Assembly (NCBI GenBank): GCA_030762895.1
Contig: CM061062.1
Span: 138,429,104 to 138,493,103, forward strand
Origin: Sophora flavescens
Taxonomy: Eukaryota > Streptophyta > Magnoliopsida > Fabales > Fabaceae
Length of the DNA: 64,000 nt
Reading direction: 5' to 3'
This document shows positions 11,247-21,666 of the stretch, piece by piece (within the stretch, counting starts at the first letter, position 1; every line of letters begins with the position of its first letter). Position numbers and translations under genes: made by a program. The notes beneath the pieces were generated by a model. That model saw nothing but the letters and a program-made list of their open reading frames with translations. It made no database searches and was not told where the DNA came from.

Positions 11247-12653
11247 TGTTGGAACCAAAGTGATTATGATTAAATAATCTCTTAAGTTTTGATGTTAACA
11301 AAAAGATTAAATTTGTATGGCAAAGTTAAGTTAAAAGGCTAACTCATATACTCTTGTATGCAGAACTGTTTTTAGTATCACTAGACGAGGGAACTAAGTT
11401 AAAGTTCCTTAGAATAGCTTAAAAAGCATATCGGGTCCAAATCTTACTCGTTAGACGAGCCCTCAAATCATATGGTAAAATACTAAGTCCATAAGGTTAT
11501 CGCTAGATGAGGTGCTAAAAATTAGCTAAGTTAAAAGGCATTAGACAAGTGTCTAAGTTTACCTCTTTAATAAGTGATAGACGAGCTATTAAAATCTATC
11601 AAGAAAAATACCAAGTCCAAAGACTTGTAACTAGACGAGAAGTTAACTGGACTAACTGATATAAACAGAACTAAGTTAGTAATCTACCCAGTTACTTTTT
11701 AATTATGCGTGTCCAAAGGTATACTGGATTTGTACCCGTCTAGTCAAGCGAATTTGTTTCAAATGATTTTTTTATTTAATACGAAGGTATCAATGTCTTT
11801 TACATGTGTTATTTGAATTGTTTATAACTTTGTTTCTTGGTAACAGAAACATAGTATCATCGAAAACACAAATCTTTGTACTCTGACACATAAGTTATTG
11901 TAAAGTTGAACAAAGTACAAAGAAGGAAAGTCAGAAAATAACTTTCGGTACAACAGAGAAATGACATCACCACTTTGAGCATTTCTAATAACCAAGAGCA
12001 CATTTTGAAGAATGCATATCAAGTTATCTTACTCAACGGATCCTAGCATTAAATGATATCTCTAAGGTGATACAATTTGTAGAACCGTTGAAGAAGAACA
12101 AGCTAAAGCTGCACTTCACCTATAAATACCGGACGACCCCCACTGAAGAGGGCATCCAAGCTCTGACATTCAAAAGTGCCAAAACTCTGTTCAAAGTCCT
12201 TTCGAGTACTTTCATTGTAATATCATCTAATCTTAAACTGCTATACTCTTACACATAGTGAGCTTGTAAGATCAAACTTAAATCTCTTAGTTAGAGTTAG
12301 AGCCTGAAGAGGCTTGGTAGAGAAAGAATACTTGTAAGCCTGAAGAGGTGTTAAATACTTGTAAAGCTATTGGATTATAGTGGAGAAAACCTTCAGGTAG
12401 AAGGGACTGAATATAGTTCTTGGTTGGAAAAGAATGAACCAGGATAAATCAACCGTGTGAATCTTCTATCGCTATCTTTTACAGTCTTTGTTTATATTAA
12501 CTGTGTGGATTTGGATTTAAGTTTGTTAACTCTTTTGAAAAGTTATTTTGATTATGTGTATATTTCTTCTTCTGCTTGCAAAAAGGTTTTAAGAAAAGGT
12601 TTTTTGAAAAATTGTTAAGAAACATAATTCAACCCCGCCTTCTTAGACAAACA
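11247..12653 (+). mobile_element. SIRE-like Copia 3' LTR
   Basis: The LTR begins TGTTGGAACCAAAG right after the polypurine tract and ends near TTCAACCCCGCCTTCTTAGAC. Both ends resemble other SIRE-type LTRs, including the one at 37155. A motif built on TAGACGAG recurs about seven times between 11380 and 11640. Only one LTR is present and the exact right end and target-site duplication cannot be fixed. Confidence 0.6.
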
Positions 12654-12783
12654 CACTAAAAGTCTTAAAAAATGATTATTCAGTTAAAAAAATTAGTTTT
12701 TTTTAGAAAAATAAGCAATAACAAAAGCACTCTTAATCTTTCTATGCACTTTTGTTTTTTCTATTCCTTAACCAGTGCCCTTA

Positions 12784-13146
12784 GGGTGTGTTTGGTTCAA
12801 AGGAGGGGAGGGGAAGGATTTTAATGGAGGGGAGGGGAAGGATTTTAATTAGATACCGTGTTTGGTTGAGGAGAGGGGAGGGATTTTAAAGCAAATTTAA
12901 TTTTAAACATTTTAATTACTTATTTTAAAATGGATAAGTGAGGATATTTTAGTCAATACATGTGAAATATTTTAAAATCCAGCTCCTCCCCTCCAAATCT
13001 CACCATTATTATAGGGAAGCCAAAACTCACTTAAGGAGGGGTTTTGCTCCCCTCCCCTCCAAAAGTTGAACCAAACATAAATGTTTTTAAAAAATACTCC
13101 CCCCCCCCTCCCTCCCCTCCCCTTTCCCCTCCAACCAAGCATTACG
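12784..13146. mobile_element. Tourist-like MITE with TTA target duplication
   Basis: This 363-bp element has no coding capacity. Its ends are GGGTGTGTTTGGTT and CCAACCAAGCATTACG and it is flanked by TTA at 12781-12783 and 13147-13149. The neighbouring unit at 13500-13530 has the uninterrupted sequence CCCTTAGGGAACT, which is the empty site. Inside, a second pair of similar ends (GTTTGGTTGAGGAG near 12862 and GTTGAACCAAAC near 13065) suggests internal duplication or nesting. Confidence 0.7.
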
Positions 13147-13192
13147 TTAGGGAACTCGTTAGAAAGACTCAAAAACTAAAAGGAAAAAAAAC

Positions 13193-13275
13193 TATACCAT
13201 CAATAGCACATGGCCATCCTCGTCCTCGGGATGTCCGTCAACCTCGTCATGTTCACGGTTAGTTTCGGTGGTACC
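13193..13275 (-). pseudogene. Acidic exon-like cassette 1
   Basis: On the minus strand GTTGTGATTTTAG is followed by a block reading TTETNREHDEVDGHPEDEDG when the intron phase is 1. It ends near GGTATAG, a possible donor. The gene product is not recognised. Confidence 0.4.
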
Positions 13276-13551
13276 TAAAATCACAACAATTGTCAATTCA
13301 TAATTTAAATTTAAATAAGAATAAAGGCTCATTTTAGTCCTTGAGGAAAAAATATGGGTCTGTTTTAGTCTTTGACAAAACTAAAGTATCAAATTAGTCC
13401 CTCACTATAAGGAGAATGCTCTATAAAAGTGGTGTGTTTATTAGTCTCAAAAGTTGTATATTTAATCTTTCTATGCACTTTTACATTTTCGAGATTTCTT
13501 AACCAGTGCCCTTAGGGAACTGGTTAGCAAGATCCAAAAACTAAAGCAAAA

Positions 13552-13635
13552 AACTACACTATTAATAGCATCTTCATCCTCGTCCTCGGGATGGTCATCA
13601 ACCTCCTCTTGTCCGTGGTTAGTTTCAATGGTACC
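13552..13635 (-). pseudogene. Acidic exon-like cassette 2
   Basis: On the minus strand TTGTTGTGATTGTAG precedes a block reading TIETNHGQEEVDDHPEDEDE, clearly related to cassette 1. It continues into AATAGTGTAGTTTTTTGC, where the donor is not clear. Confidence 0.4.
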
Positions 13636-13859
13636 TACAATCACAACAAATATCAATACATCATTAAAAGGAGAATAAAGGCTCATTTTGGTCTTTGAGA
13701 AAAACACCAGGATCTGTTTTAGTCCTAGACAAAACTAAAGTACCAAATTTGTCCATCATAATTTTAAACTATTGTATAAAAAAAATTGTGTTCAAAATGA
13801 TTTGAATTGAACAGACAAAGCAAAAAAAAAATAAAAAAAATAAAAAAAAATACAATAGT

Positions 13860-14057
13860 GTAGCTCCAGTGGTATCTAGAATCACAACAATTATCCTTCC
13901 AACATTTGACAGATAAAACGTATAAATAATAATTTTATTCAAAATGAATTTGAATTCAAAAGGCAGAGCAAAAAGATAAAATAAAACTAAAAGGAAAAAA
14001 CTATACACTAAACAAACTGGTTGTGCTCGGAATCGTCAACCACGTCATGGTTATAGT
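13860..14057 (-). pseudogene. Acidic cassette remnants left of Copia C
   Basis: On the minus strand one remnant at about 13866-13882 reads ATACCACTGGAGCTAC after GTTGTGATTCTAG. The other, at 14010-14057, carries the 3' half of a cassette (NHDVVDDSEHNQFV followed by TAG). The matching 5' half lies across Copia element C at 19093-19115, so the element split this cassette. Confidence 0.45.
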
Positions 14058-14346
14058 TGTTAAAGTAGCCAATACGGTTAAGTTAGTAGCTAGTTATTCT
14101 GTTACAATTTTGGTTAGTTGCTAGTTAAGTTAGTTAAACTCTTAGCTGTCACTTAGTTGTAATTAGGAGCTTCTCAGCTCATTAGATTTCAGAAGTATAT
14201 ATATTTACTTGTGTAGTTCATTTAATCTCAATCAATGAGAATTCACCATTCTAAACACTGATCTTCATTGCTTGTTTAGCAAGAAAGTGTGTGAGTTCCA
14301 TTTGGTTCCATGAAGCTTGTCATCACTCAGTTCTTCACCTTTTACA
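14058..14346 (+). repeat. 5' LTR of Copia element C
   Basis: It begins TGTTAAAGTAGCC and ends CTTTTACA. A TATATATA box near 14195-14204 is the probable promoter. Confidence 0.95.
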
Positions 14347-14514
14347 TGGTATCATTCGCTTCTTCGCTTCCGCACATTCCTCAGTGAGTGATTTCTAAGC
14401 TTGTTGATTTCTCGATCCTTGGTTGATCCTTTGTTGATTCCTTCTCGTTTATTTGGTGATTCTTCAATTGAATCTATCTTATTTCCAATTTCATTCTCTT
14501 GATTCTTTGTGACA

Positions 14515-15439
14515 ATGGAGAATCTCAACATCATTACTGATCCTACAAATCCTCTTTACATGCATCCCAACAAAAACCCTGGCTCTGTCTTGGTTTCAGC
14601 TCCTTTGATTGGTAGCAATTATCACTCTTGGTCTCAAGCCATGTTCTTGGCTCTGAAAGCAAAGAACAAACTTCCTTTCATTAATGGCTCCATGCCTAAT
14701 CCTGATGAGGACAACCCTATCTTCCCAGCATGGGATCACTGCCACACTTATGTGCTTTCTTGGATTCATCACTCTTTGCATCCAGAGGTGTTGCCTAGCA
14801 TTCTATGGATGGATACTGTTGCAGAAGTGTGGAAAGATCTCAGAACTCGGTTTTACCAAGGGGATGTGTTTCGTATTGCTGATTTACAAGAGGAGATTTT
14901 TATGTGTAAGCAAGGTGATATTTCTATCTCTGCTTATTTCACACAACTGAAAGGTTTATGGCAAGAACTTGATAATTTTAGGCCCATTCCCCTTTGTTTT
15001 TGTGCAACTCGATGTGCAACTATTCAGACCTATAGGGACAATGATCATGTCATTCGGTTTCTTAGAGGGCTCAATGAGCAGTATTCCCATGTTAAGTCTC
15101 AAATAATGTTGATGAAGCCCCTACCTGACATCAATGAGGCATTTTCTCTCTTATCTCAACAAGAAAAAGATCTTGGTGGACCTATTACAGAACCACAAAT
15201 CTTGTTCAATTCCACTGAAGATAGAAATCAAAATTGGAATAGAAACAATCGAGGTAGGGGGCAGGAATGGATCTGGTAGTTGTGGCAATTCAGGGAGAAA
15301 CTCCAAGATGTGTACTTACTGCAATAGAAGTGGTCACACTATAGATACATGCTATAAGAAGCATGGTTTTCCTCCCAACTACAAAAGAAACAATGCAGTA
15401 AACAATTGCACAGCCCCAGGAGACTCCTTTTTCAGATGA
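14515..15439 (+). pseudogene. Copia C gag, frameshifted
   Basis: The gag starts at ATG 14515 (an in-frame ATG also lies at 14509) and shows the NPLYMHPNKNPGSVLVSAPL and NYHSWSQAM motifs of the Retrotran_gag_3 family, followed by the UBN2-like core. The frame closes at 15279 and the zinc knuckle CTYCNRSGHTIDTCYKKHG continues in another frame to 15439, so one indel near 15250 breaks it. Gag would form the virus-like particle that packages element RNA. Confidence 0.85.
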
Positions 15440-15443
15440 TGAT

Positions 15444-16221
15444 GTGCACACTGTTGTCTCTCATAGGTCTCATAGGGAAGAACCTGAGAGTTCTGGCCCT
15501 GGTTTCACTCCTGAGCAGCACAAGGCCTTACTAGCACTACTTCAAGGATCTCAGAATCACAGCACTAATCAGATCACTACCTACCCTGTCATACCAAAGC
15601 TTTCAAGTATAATTTTCAAACTATCTAGTCTTTCCAAACCTCATTTTTGGATCTTGGACACTGGTGCCACAAATCATGTTTGCTTCAAAGTTTCAGGAAG
15701 ATAACTCCAATTCCATTCAAGCTACCAAATGGTAGTGATGTCACCTCCAACATATCAGGAACCATTTTTTCTCAAATGATCTTTACCTTAGTGATGTTCT
15801 CTATATTCCTGAATTTAGTTTCAACCTTGTTTCTATCTCTAAGCTCACCAAATCCCTTAATTGCAACCTAACATTTTCTACTTCTCAATGTCATATACAG
15901 GACATGACAACTTTGAAGATGATTGGTGCAGCTGAACTAAATCAACGCTTATATGAAATAAATTATCCAAGTATGATGGCTTTCAAGTCACATTCTGTCA
16001 ATGTAGTTCAAAACTCCTCTTGTAACTTCTGGCATAGGAGACTAGGACATCCCTCTTTTGATAAGATTGATGTTTTACACAAATACTTTCCTTTTATTAA
16101 CTGTAATAAATCACAAGCTCCTTGTGATGCTTGCCACATGGGAAAACAGAAGAGACTACCTTTCTGTCATAGCTCTTCTCAATCTGAATCGATTTTTTGT
16201 ATAATACATGTTGATATATAG
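15444..16221 (+). pseudogene. Copia C protease and GAG-pre-integrase, broken
   Basis: The aspartic protease motif WILDTGATNHVC lies near 15645-15685, after which the frame shifts. The GAG-pre-integrase zinc-binding region follows in 15904-16221 (WHRRLGHPS, CDACHMGKQKRLPF). It ends at TAG 16219-16221, where a Trp is usual in the HVDIWGP motif. Confidence 0.8.
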
Positions 16222-17175
16222 GGCCCTCTTTCTGTGCCGTCTATGTTTGGTCATAAATACTTCCTAACAATTGTTGATGATAAAAGTAGATACACTTGGT
16301 TATTCTTAATGAAGAACAAATCAGAAGTGTCTTCTCTTATTCAAAACTTCACACAACTTGTAGAAACACAATTCAACAAAAGAATAAAATGTGTCAGATC
16401 TGATAATGGAAAAGAGTTCATCTTAACTCAATTCTACAACTCCAAAGGGATTGTGCATCATACAACCTGTGTGGAGACTCCACAGCAAAATGGCATTGTG
16501 GAAAGAAAGCACCAACATATTCTCAACATTTCTAGAGCCATTTTATTTCAAGCAAATCTTTCTAAGTTCTTCTGGAATTTTGCTGTGGCACATGCCACTC
16601 ACCTCATTAGCAGACAACCTTCATCCTACTTGAAAAACATAACTCCTTATGAAGTCCTACATGGTACATTGCCTGACTTGTCGAATCTCAAAATTTTTGG
16701 TTGCTTGTGCTATGCAAGCACCATTTCTTCTCACATAAAGAAACTAGATCCAAGGGCTAGGAAATGCCTGTTTCTTGGCTACAGGACTGGCAGCAAAGGT
16801 CATATCATCTTTGACCTTAAAAGTAAAGAAACATTTCTCTCAAGAGATGTTGTCTTCTATGAAGACAAATTTCCTTACCTAACAAATACAAGTGATTCTA
16901 TGCATCACACTGAGTTTTCAATGCCACAGTTTTCTGCAGACACATTCCATGACACTGCACACACTGACCATGTACAAAATCCTGATCCTACTCATGATCA
17001 TGAACCTGATCATGAACTTCCCGATGATTCTAATCATCGTCTTGAACCTGTTCACATCCCTCCACCTATGCCTAATATTCCATCTACAAGGCAGTCAACT
17101 AGAGTGAGAAGACAACCCACATACTTGCAGGAATATCATTGTTCTCTAGTCAATTCAGCAGCCACATCATCATAG
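16222..17175 (+). pseudogene. Copia C integrase
   Basis: The integrase core reads YFLTIVDDKSRYTW, RSDNGKEF and TPQQNGIVERKHQ. The second catalytic Asp and the catalytic Glu are therefore present, and the first Asp lies just before the TAG at 16219. The C-terminal part (KIFGCLCYAS, RKCLFLGY) is normal for Copia. The frame is interrupted before the reverse transcriptase by an indel between about 17140 and 17175. Confidence 0.85.
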
Positions 17176-18794
17176 TCAGGTATCCACTTTCTCAATACAT
17201 TCCTTACGATAACCTGTCTAGAGCACACAAACACTTTTCCCTTGCCATTTCCTCTTCCCTCGAGCCTAACAGTTATACAGAAGCTGTGACTGATGATAAT
17301 TGGAATAATGCTATTAAGACTGAGTTGCTGGCACTTGAGAAAAATCAGACTTGGACTCTCACTTCTCTCCCACCAGGGAAACAGACAATTGGATGTAAGT
17401 GGGTCTTCAAACTAAAACACAAAGCAGATGGAACCATAGAGAGATACAAGGCTAGACTAGTAGCCAAGGGTTATACCCAAACATGTGGCATAGACTATCT
17501 AGAGACTTTCAGCCCTGTGGTTAAAATGACCACAGTTAGGGTGCTGCTATCACTTGCTTCCACACACAAGTGGCACCTACATCAGCTAGATGTCAATACA
17601 GCTTTCCTCCATGGAAATCTCAATGAGGAAATGTATATGGTTCCCCCATCTTCCCTGCAACTAACTGATTCATCACTGGTCTGTAAGCTCCAAAAATCCC
17701 TATATGGCCTCAAGCAAGCAAGTAGGCAATGGAATGCCAAAATTTCCCAAGTTCTGCTTGCTTCTGGTTGCTCTCAATCCAAGGCAGATTACTCACTATT
17801 TGTCAAAGCTAATGGTCCCAATTTCACAGCCATTCTTATATATGTTGATGATCTAGTCCTGGCAGGGAATGACATCACTGAAATCAACACCATGAAAAGC
17901 TTACTTGATGAAAGGTTCAGTATCAAGGACCTAGGCAACTTGAAATTCTTCCTCGGGTTCGAAATTGCTAGAACACAAAAAGGAATCAGTCTTTACCAAA
18001 GAAAATATGCATTGGACCTGTTGCAAGATACATGGTTGCTTGCTGCAAAACCCTGTACCACACCAATGGACTACAAAGTAAATTTGCACAGTCAGTCTGG
18101 AGAATCAATGCAGGATCCTAGCAACTATAGACAACTGGTTGGTCGACTGCTCTACCTTACTCATTCTAGACCAGATATCAGTTATGCAGTGAGTCGTTTA
18201 AGCCAGTTTCTGCAAGCTCCAACCTCAACGCATCATCAAGCAGCACTTAGAATTCTCAGATACATCAAAGGAGCACCCGGGAAAGGACTATTCTTTCCAG
18301 TAGATTCCACTACTCATGTTAAAGGATTTAGTGACTCGGATTGGGCAGCATGTCAAGACGCTACGAGATCTATCACTGGCTTTTGCTTCTTCTTAGGCTC
18401 TTCACTGGTTTCTTGGAGAAGCCAGAAGCAAACCACAGTGTCTAGATCCTCAACCGAGGCTGAGTACAGGGCCTTGGCACAAGCCACACGTGAGGCACAA
18501 TGGCTGCAGTACCTACTACATGATTTTGGCATTCCTTCTCAGCAAGCAGTCATCTATTGTGATAATCAATCTGCTCTTCACATAGCTGCGAATCCTGTGT
18601 TTCATGAAAGAACGAAACACATTGAGATAGATTGTCACATTGTTAGGGAGAAACTGCAAACTGGAGTGATTCACTTGCTACCTATTTCTACTACCTCGCA
18701 AGTTGCTGATATTCTCACAAAGCCTTTGACACCCGGCCCGTTTCAGTTCCTTATTTCCAAGCTTGGCATGTTCGACAAACACATTCCAGCTTGA
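17139..18794 (+). CDS. Copia C reverse transcriptase-RNase H
   Basis: This 551-codon ORF is fully open to the TGA at 18792-18794. It holds the Copia reverse transcriptase (WKTEL-type entry, KARLVAKGYTQ, LDVNTAFLHG, active site YVDDLVLAGND) and RNase H (FSDSDWAAC, SRSSTEAEYRAL, YCDNQSALHIAANPVFHERT). It ends ADILTKPL just before the polypurine tract. It is part of a larger gag-pol polyprotein and is not translated alone in functional elements, and the upstream frame breaks mean it probably cannot be made in the normal way. The intact state argues for a young copy. Confidence 0.85.
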   Translation: MFSSQFSSHIIIVRYPLSQYIPYDNLSRAHKHFSLAISSSLEPNSYTEAVTDDNWNNAIKTELLALEKNQTWTLTSLPPGKQTIGCKWVFKLKHKADGTIERYKARLVAKGYTQTCGIDYLETFSPVVKMTTVRVLLSLASTHKWHLHQLDVNTAFLHGNLNEEMYMVPPSSLQLTDSSLVCKLQKSLYGLKQASRQWNAKISQVLLASGCSQSKADYSLFVKANGPNFTAILIYVDDLVLAGNDITEINTMKSLLDERFSIKDLGNLKFFLGFEIARTQKGISLYQRKYALDLLQDTWLLAAKPCTTPMDYKVNLHSQSGESMQDPSNYRQLVGRLLYLTHSRPDISYAVSRLSQFLQAPTSTHHQAALRILRYIKGAPGKGLFFPVDSTTHVKGFSDSDWAACQDATRSITGFCFFLGSSLVSWRSQKQTTVSRSSTEAEYRALAQATREAQWLQYLLHDFGIPSQQAVIYCDNQSALHIAANPVFHERTKHIEIDCHIVREKLQTGVIHLLPISTTSQVADILTKPLTPGPFQFLISKLGMFDKHIPA

Positions 18795-18801
18795 AGGGGG
18801 G

Positions 18802-19092
18802 TGTTAAAGTAACCAATACGGTTAAGTTAGTTAGTTAGTTATTCGGTTACAATTTTGGTTAGTTGCTAGTTAAGTTAGTTAAACTCTTAGCTGTCACTTA
18901 GTTGTAATTAGGAGCTTCTCAGCTCATTAGCTTTCAGAAGTATATATATCTACTTGTGTAGTTCATTTCGTCTAAATCAATGATAATTCACCATTCTAAA
19001 CACTGATCTTCATTGCTTGTTTAACAAGAAAGTGTGTGAGTTCCATTTGGTTCCATGAAGCTTGTTATCACTCAAGTTCTTCACCTTTTACA
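18802..19092 (+). repeat. 3' LTR of Copia element C
   Basis: It starts at TGTTAAAGTAACC right after the G-rich tract and ends CTTTTACA at 19092, followed by ATAGT. Confidence 0.95.
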
Positions 19093-19560
19093 ATAGTCAG
19101 CTCCAGTGGTATAAATCCAACATTTAACTGATAAAACGTATAAATAATAATTGTATTCAAAGTATTCAAAATGAATTTTAATTGAAAAGGCAGAGAAAAA
19201 AACAAAATTAAAATACAATAGTGTAAAACTAAAAGGAAAAAACTATAAGATCAGCAGCCGGTTGTGCTAGGAATTGTCAACCTCGTCATGGGCGAGATTA
19301 GCATCAACAGTACCTACAATCACAGCAATAAATGATCAAACGTATAAATAAAAATTGTATTAAAAATAAATTTGAATTAAACAGACAAAGCAAAAAAAAA
19401 TTTAAAATACATTAGTGTAAAACTAAAAGGAAAAAACTATACCAGTAACAAACTGGTTGTGCTCGGAAAGGTCGAGCTCGGTATCTCCAACAGGGCCAGC
19501 TTCGTTCGGACCTACAATCATAACAATAATGCTATAAATCCAGCATTTAACTGATCAAAC
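19093..19560 (-). pseudogene. Acidic exon-like cassettes right of Copia C
   Basis: Three blocks occur on the minus strand. At 19452-19520 an exon-like stretch of 69 bp lies between TTATGATTGTAG and G|GTATAG and reads PNEAGPVGDTELDLSEHNQF; 69 is a multiple of three and the phase is 1 at both ends. At 19249-19313 a related block reads TVDANLAHDEVDNS with an in-frame TAG and a damaged donor. At 19093-19115 lies the 5' half of the block split by Copia element C. Each is surrounded by the same intron-like sequence (AAACTAAAAGGAAAAAACTATA on the plus side). Function is unknown. Confidence 0.45.
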
Positions 19561-20267
19561 AAATAAATTATAAATTAAAAAACAAACCAATAACAAAATT
19601 TGGCCTTGTGTAAAATTCACTTTCCACCCATTGGTTGATAATTTTTTTATGTTGAGTAGTCGACGCCCAATCTTTCCCTTTGGGGACCACTTCTATTTTT
19701 TAACTTAAATTTCAAATCCCGTTTTTGTTTGCCTTTTTTGACACCGGGATATTGCATTTGGCATGTAGACCTTAAAGTATGACAACTCATTGATGTTAGG
19801 TAACTTTTAGTACAAGTTTTAAAAAATAATTTTTGGAAATATTGGTACGAGAATAAAGTTTTTTCATATTTGTTACAAGTTTTAAAAATTTATTCCCAGA
19901 CATAGAGTATTCCCAGGAATAAAAATAGTGAATAATAGTTATAAACTTGGGAAAACTTTATTCCCATTTGTGAAGGTGGAAAAATTTTATTCTCAGAAAT
20001 CAAATTCCCAGAAATATAGTTTTCCTGAGAACAAAATATTTCAGATAGCAAACGCTACCTTAACGAGTGGAGTGTCCTTGTTCTCAAATTTAGAGAAAGG
20101 ATTTCATCCCATACCTCCAAATTGGGGGGAAGAAAAATAAGATGAGAGGATGGAATGGGATTGAATGCATTCCACCATGTTCCATTCCATTCCATTCATT
20201 TTTTAAAAATCCAAATAATGAAATCTTGCTCCATTCCACCCAGTTCCATCAATCCAAACACAGCCTA
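19561..20267. other. AT-rich sequence with MITE-like end
   Basis: No gene is seen. The right end (20160-20267) reads ATTCCATTCCATTC..CAATCCAAACACAGCCTAAGA, which looks like one terminus of a GTGTTTGG-type MITE. No matching left terminus was found. This end lies immediately against the truncated plant-mobile-domain exon. Confidence 0.4.
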
Positions 20268-20668
20268 AGATATTAGTGGGAGATACATTGTAGGAACTTC
20301 ATCCCTATTAGAGTTGCTAAATATGGATGAGCCCAATACGTACAATACATAAGCCCTTGCATACCTTTCTAACACTTCATGACTTGCATTCTCAGGGACA
20401 TTCATAAAAGTACTCTTCAAGATAGATAATTTAATAGAAGCTCGGGGTCCAGACTTGTCTATCATACATAAATCTGTACCAAAACGGACCTCGGACCAAT
20501 ACACAGGTTTTTCATCTTTCCAAGTGACAGGCGGCTTGCCACTAACATGCAAGCCTGTAATATGTAGTATATCCCTTAATCCAAAAAGTAGGCTAAAACC
20601 ATTAAACCTGAATATGCGATCATTGACATCAAAATTATTTGCAATAACTTCCAACAATTTATAAAGAA
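20268..20668 (-). pseudogene. Plant-mobile-domain protein fragment
   Basis: A 130-codon frame on the minus strand reads LLEVIANNFDVNDRIFRFNG, then GLRDILHITGLHVSGKPVT-like sequence and RAYVLYVLGSSIFSN..MYLPLI. This matches the pattern of the plant mobile domain (aminotransferase-like/PMD family), which in Arabidopsis includes MAIN and MAIL1 and also occurs in Ty3 and Mutator-like elements. A good 3' splice site (TTGCTTAG, 20669-20676) precedes it. It ends abruptly after YLPLI where MITE-like sequence begins, so the domain is truncated and probably non-functional. It lies upstream of the acidic cassettes on the same strand. Confidence 0.65.
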
Positions 20669-21364
20669 CTAAGCAAAAGAAATAATTAATAAAGAACTAA
20701 GCAATAGAAATAATTAATGAAAACAACGATAGTTAACAAAAACAGAATGTCATATTTTTACCCAAAAAAAAAAAAAAGAATGTCATAATCTTGTTGCTTC
20801 ACAAATCATGCGTATATAAAACTAATGCAGCATATATCAAGTCCGTGGACCCATGGAAATTATGTGTGGAGAATAAGATAGGACATTGGTTAAGAAACCC
20901 AAAAATAAGATAGGACATTGGTTAAGAAACCAAAAATAATAAGATTTTATTGAAAAATCAAGTATTTATCTTCTCAAAATATTAAATATATCATTTTCGA
21001 AATGTTTCTTTATTTAGTTCCTTAAACTTGTCAGCATTCTCCTTAAGAAAATTATAGAAAGATACAGCCGAGTACTTACAGAATGCTTTAGGTGGGGAAA
21101 ACTGAAAGAGTTATCTGATCTCTACTCTCTTGCCTCGTCATATCTGAGTGCTTCTTGATTCATGGCTCACCATAATTAGGACCTTTGTCACCCCAGTAAG
21201 TCCACGAAGTATCCCACGGCTTAGGTCCTTTGGACCCGCTATGGGATTAATCTTTGTTTCGGGATCCAGTAGTAGCTTAAGGTCGAGCTCCCTCCCCAAG
21301 GATGCATGAGGAAAATACATGAGGAAGAAAAAGTCAAGAAAGTTAGAGGAGAAAAACTAACAAA
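20669..21364. other. Sequence without recognised gene
   Basis: A 27-bp near-perfect tandem duplication built on AAAGAACTAAGCA lies at about 20663-20718 and duplicates the acceptor of the mobile-domain exon. A second small tandem repeat (AAGATAGGACATTGGTTAAG) occurs at 20875-20935. A 60-codon minus-strand ORF at 21138-21320 is not recognised. Confidence 0.5.
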
Positions 21365-21592
21365 TATTAGATTAATATATAATTATGTTTTTACCCAATC
21401 TGTTAGTTTGTTAAATATGTTAGTTAGGATCTTAGCTTAAGCCTTAGTCTCTTATCATATTGACTAAGTCAGTTTCCCTTTCTTGAAACCAGAAATGTTA
21501 TATAAACACTTCAGCCTCTGTAATTGATTAATTCAATCAATAATTTTCAAATATACAATTCATATTTTTCTTTCATTCACATACATTCAATA
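21365..21592 (+). repeat. 5' LTR of Copia element D
   Basis: A TATATAAA box at 21499-21506 is the likely promoter. The LTR ends ATTCAATA directly before the primer-binding site. Confidence 0.95.
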
Positions 21593-21666
21593 TGGTATCA
21601 GTTTTTCTTTCTCATCCATAAGCTTCCGCATTATCATCATCTTCTTCTATCTTCTTTCATACTCTC

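Larger units (their letters stand above)
12735..13760 (-). repeat. Duplicated cassette units, left part
   Basis: Two units of about 366 bp share TTTCTATGCACTTTT, AACCAGTGCCCTTAGGGAACT and the acidic exon-like block. Unit 1 is 12735-13466 including a 363-bp MITE, and unit 2 starts at 13467. On the minus strand each has an acceptor-like TTGTGATTnTAG followed by an acidic reading frame (TxETNxxHDEVD then PEDED). See the cassette entries and findings. Confidence 0.6.
14058..19092 (+). mobile_element. Complete Copia element C with ATAGT target duplication
   Basis: Two LTRs of 289 and 291 bp enclose a Copia gag-pol region. The element is flanked by the 5-bp direct repeat ATAGT at 14053-14057 and 19093-19097. 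A TGGTATCA primer-binding site (initiator tRNA-Met type) starts at 14347 and a polypurine tract GAAGGGGGG lies just before 18802. The LTRs differ by about 11 substitutions and two indels (about 4%), so the insertion is fairly recent on a plant scale. It interrupts an acidic exon cassette of the surrounding array. Confidence 0.95.

Noticed and set aside
13471..13707. Single 78-codon ORF as a stand-alone gene
   Set aside because: It is better explained as one acidic cassette plus intron-like flanks of the repeated unit.
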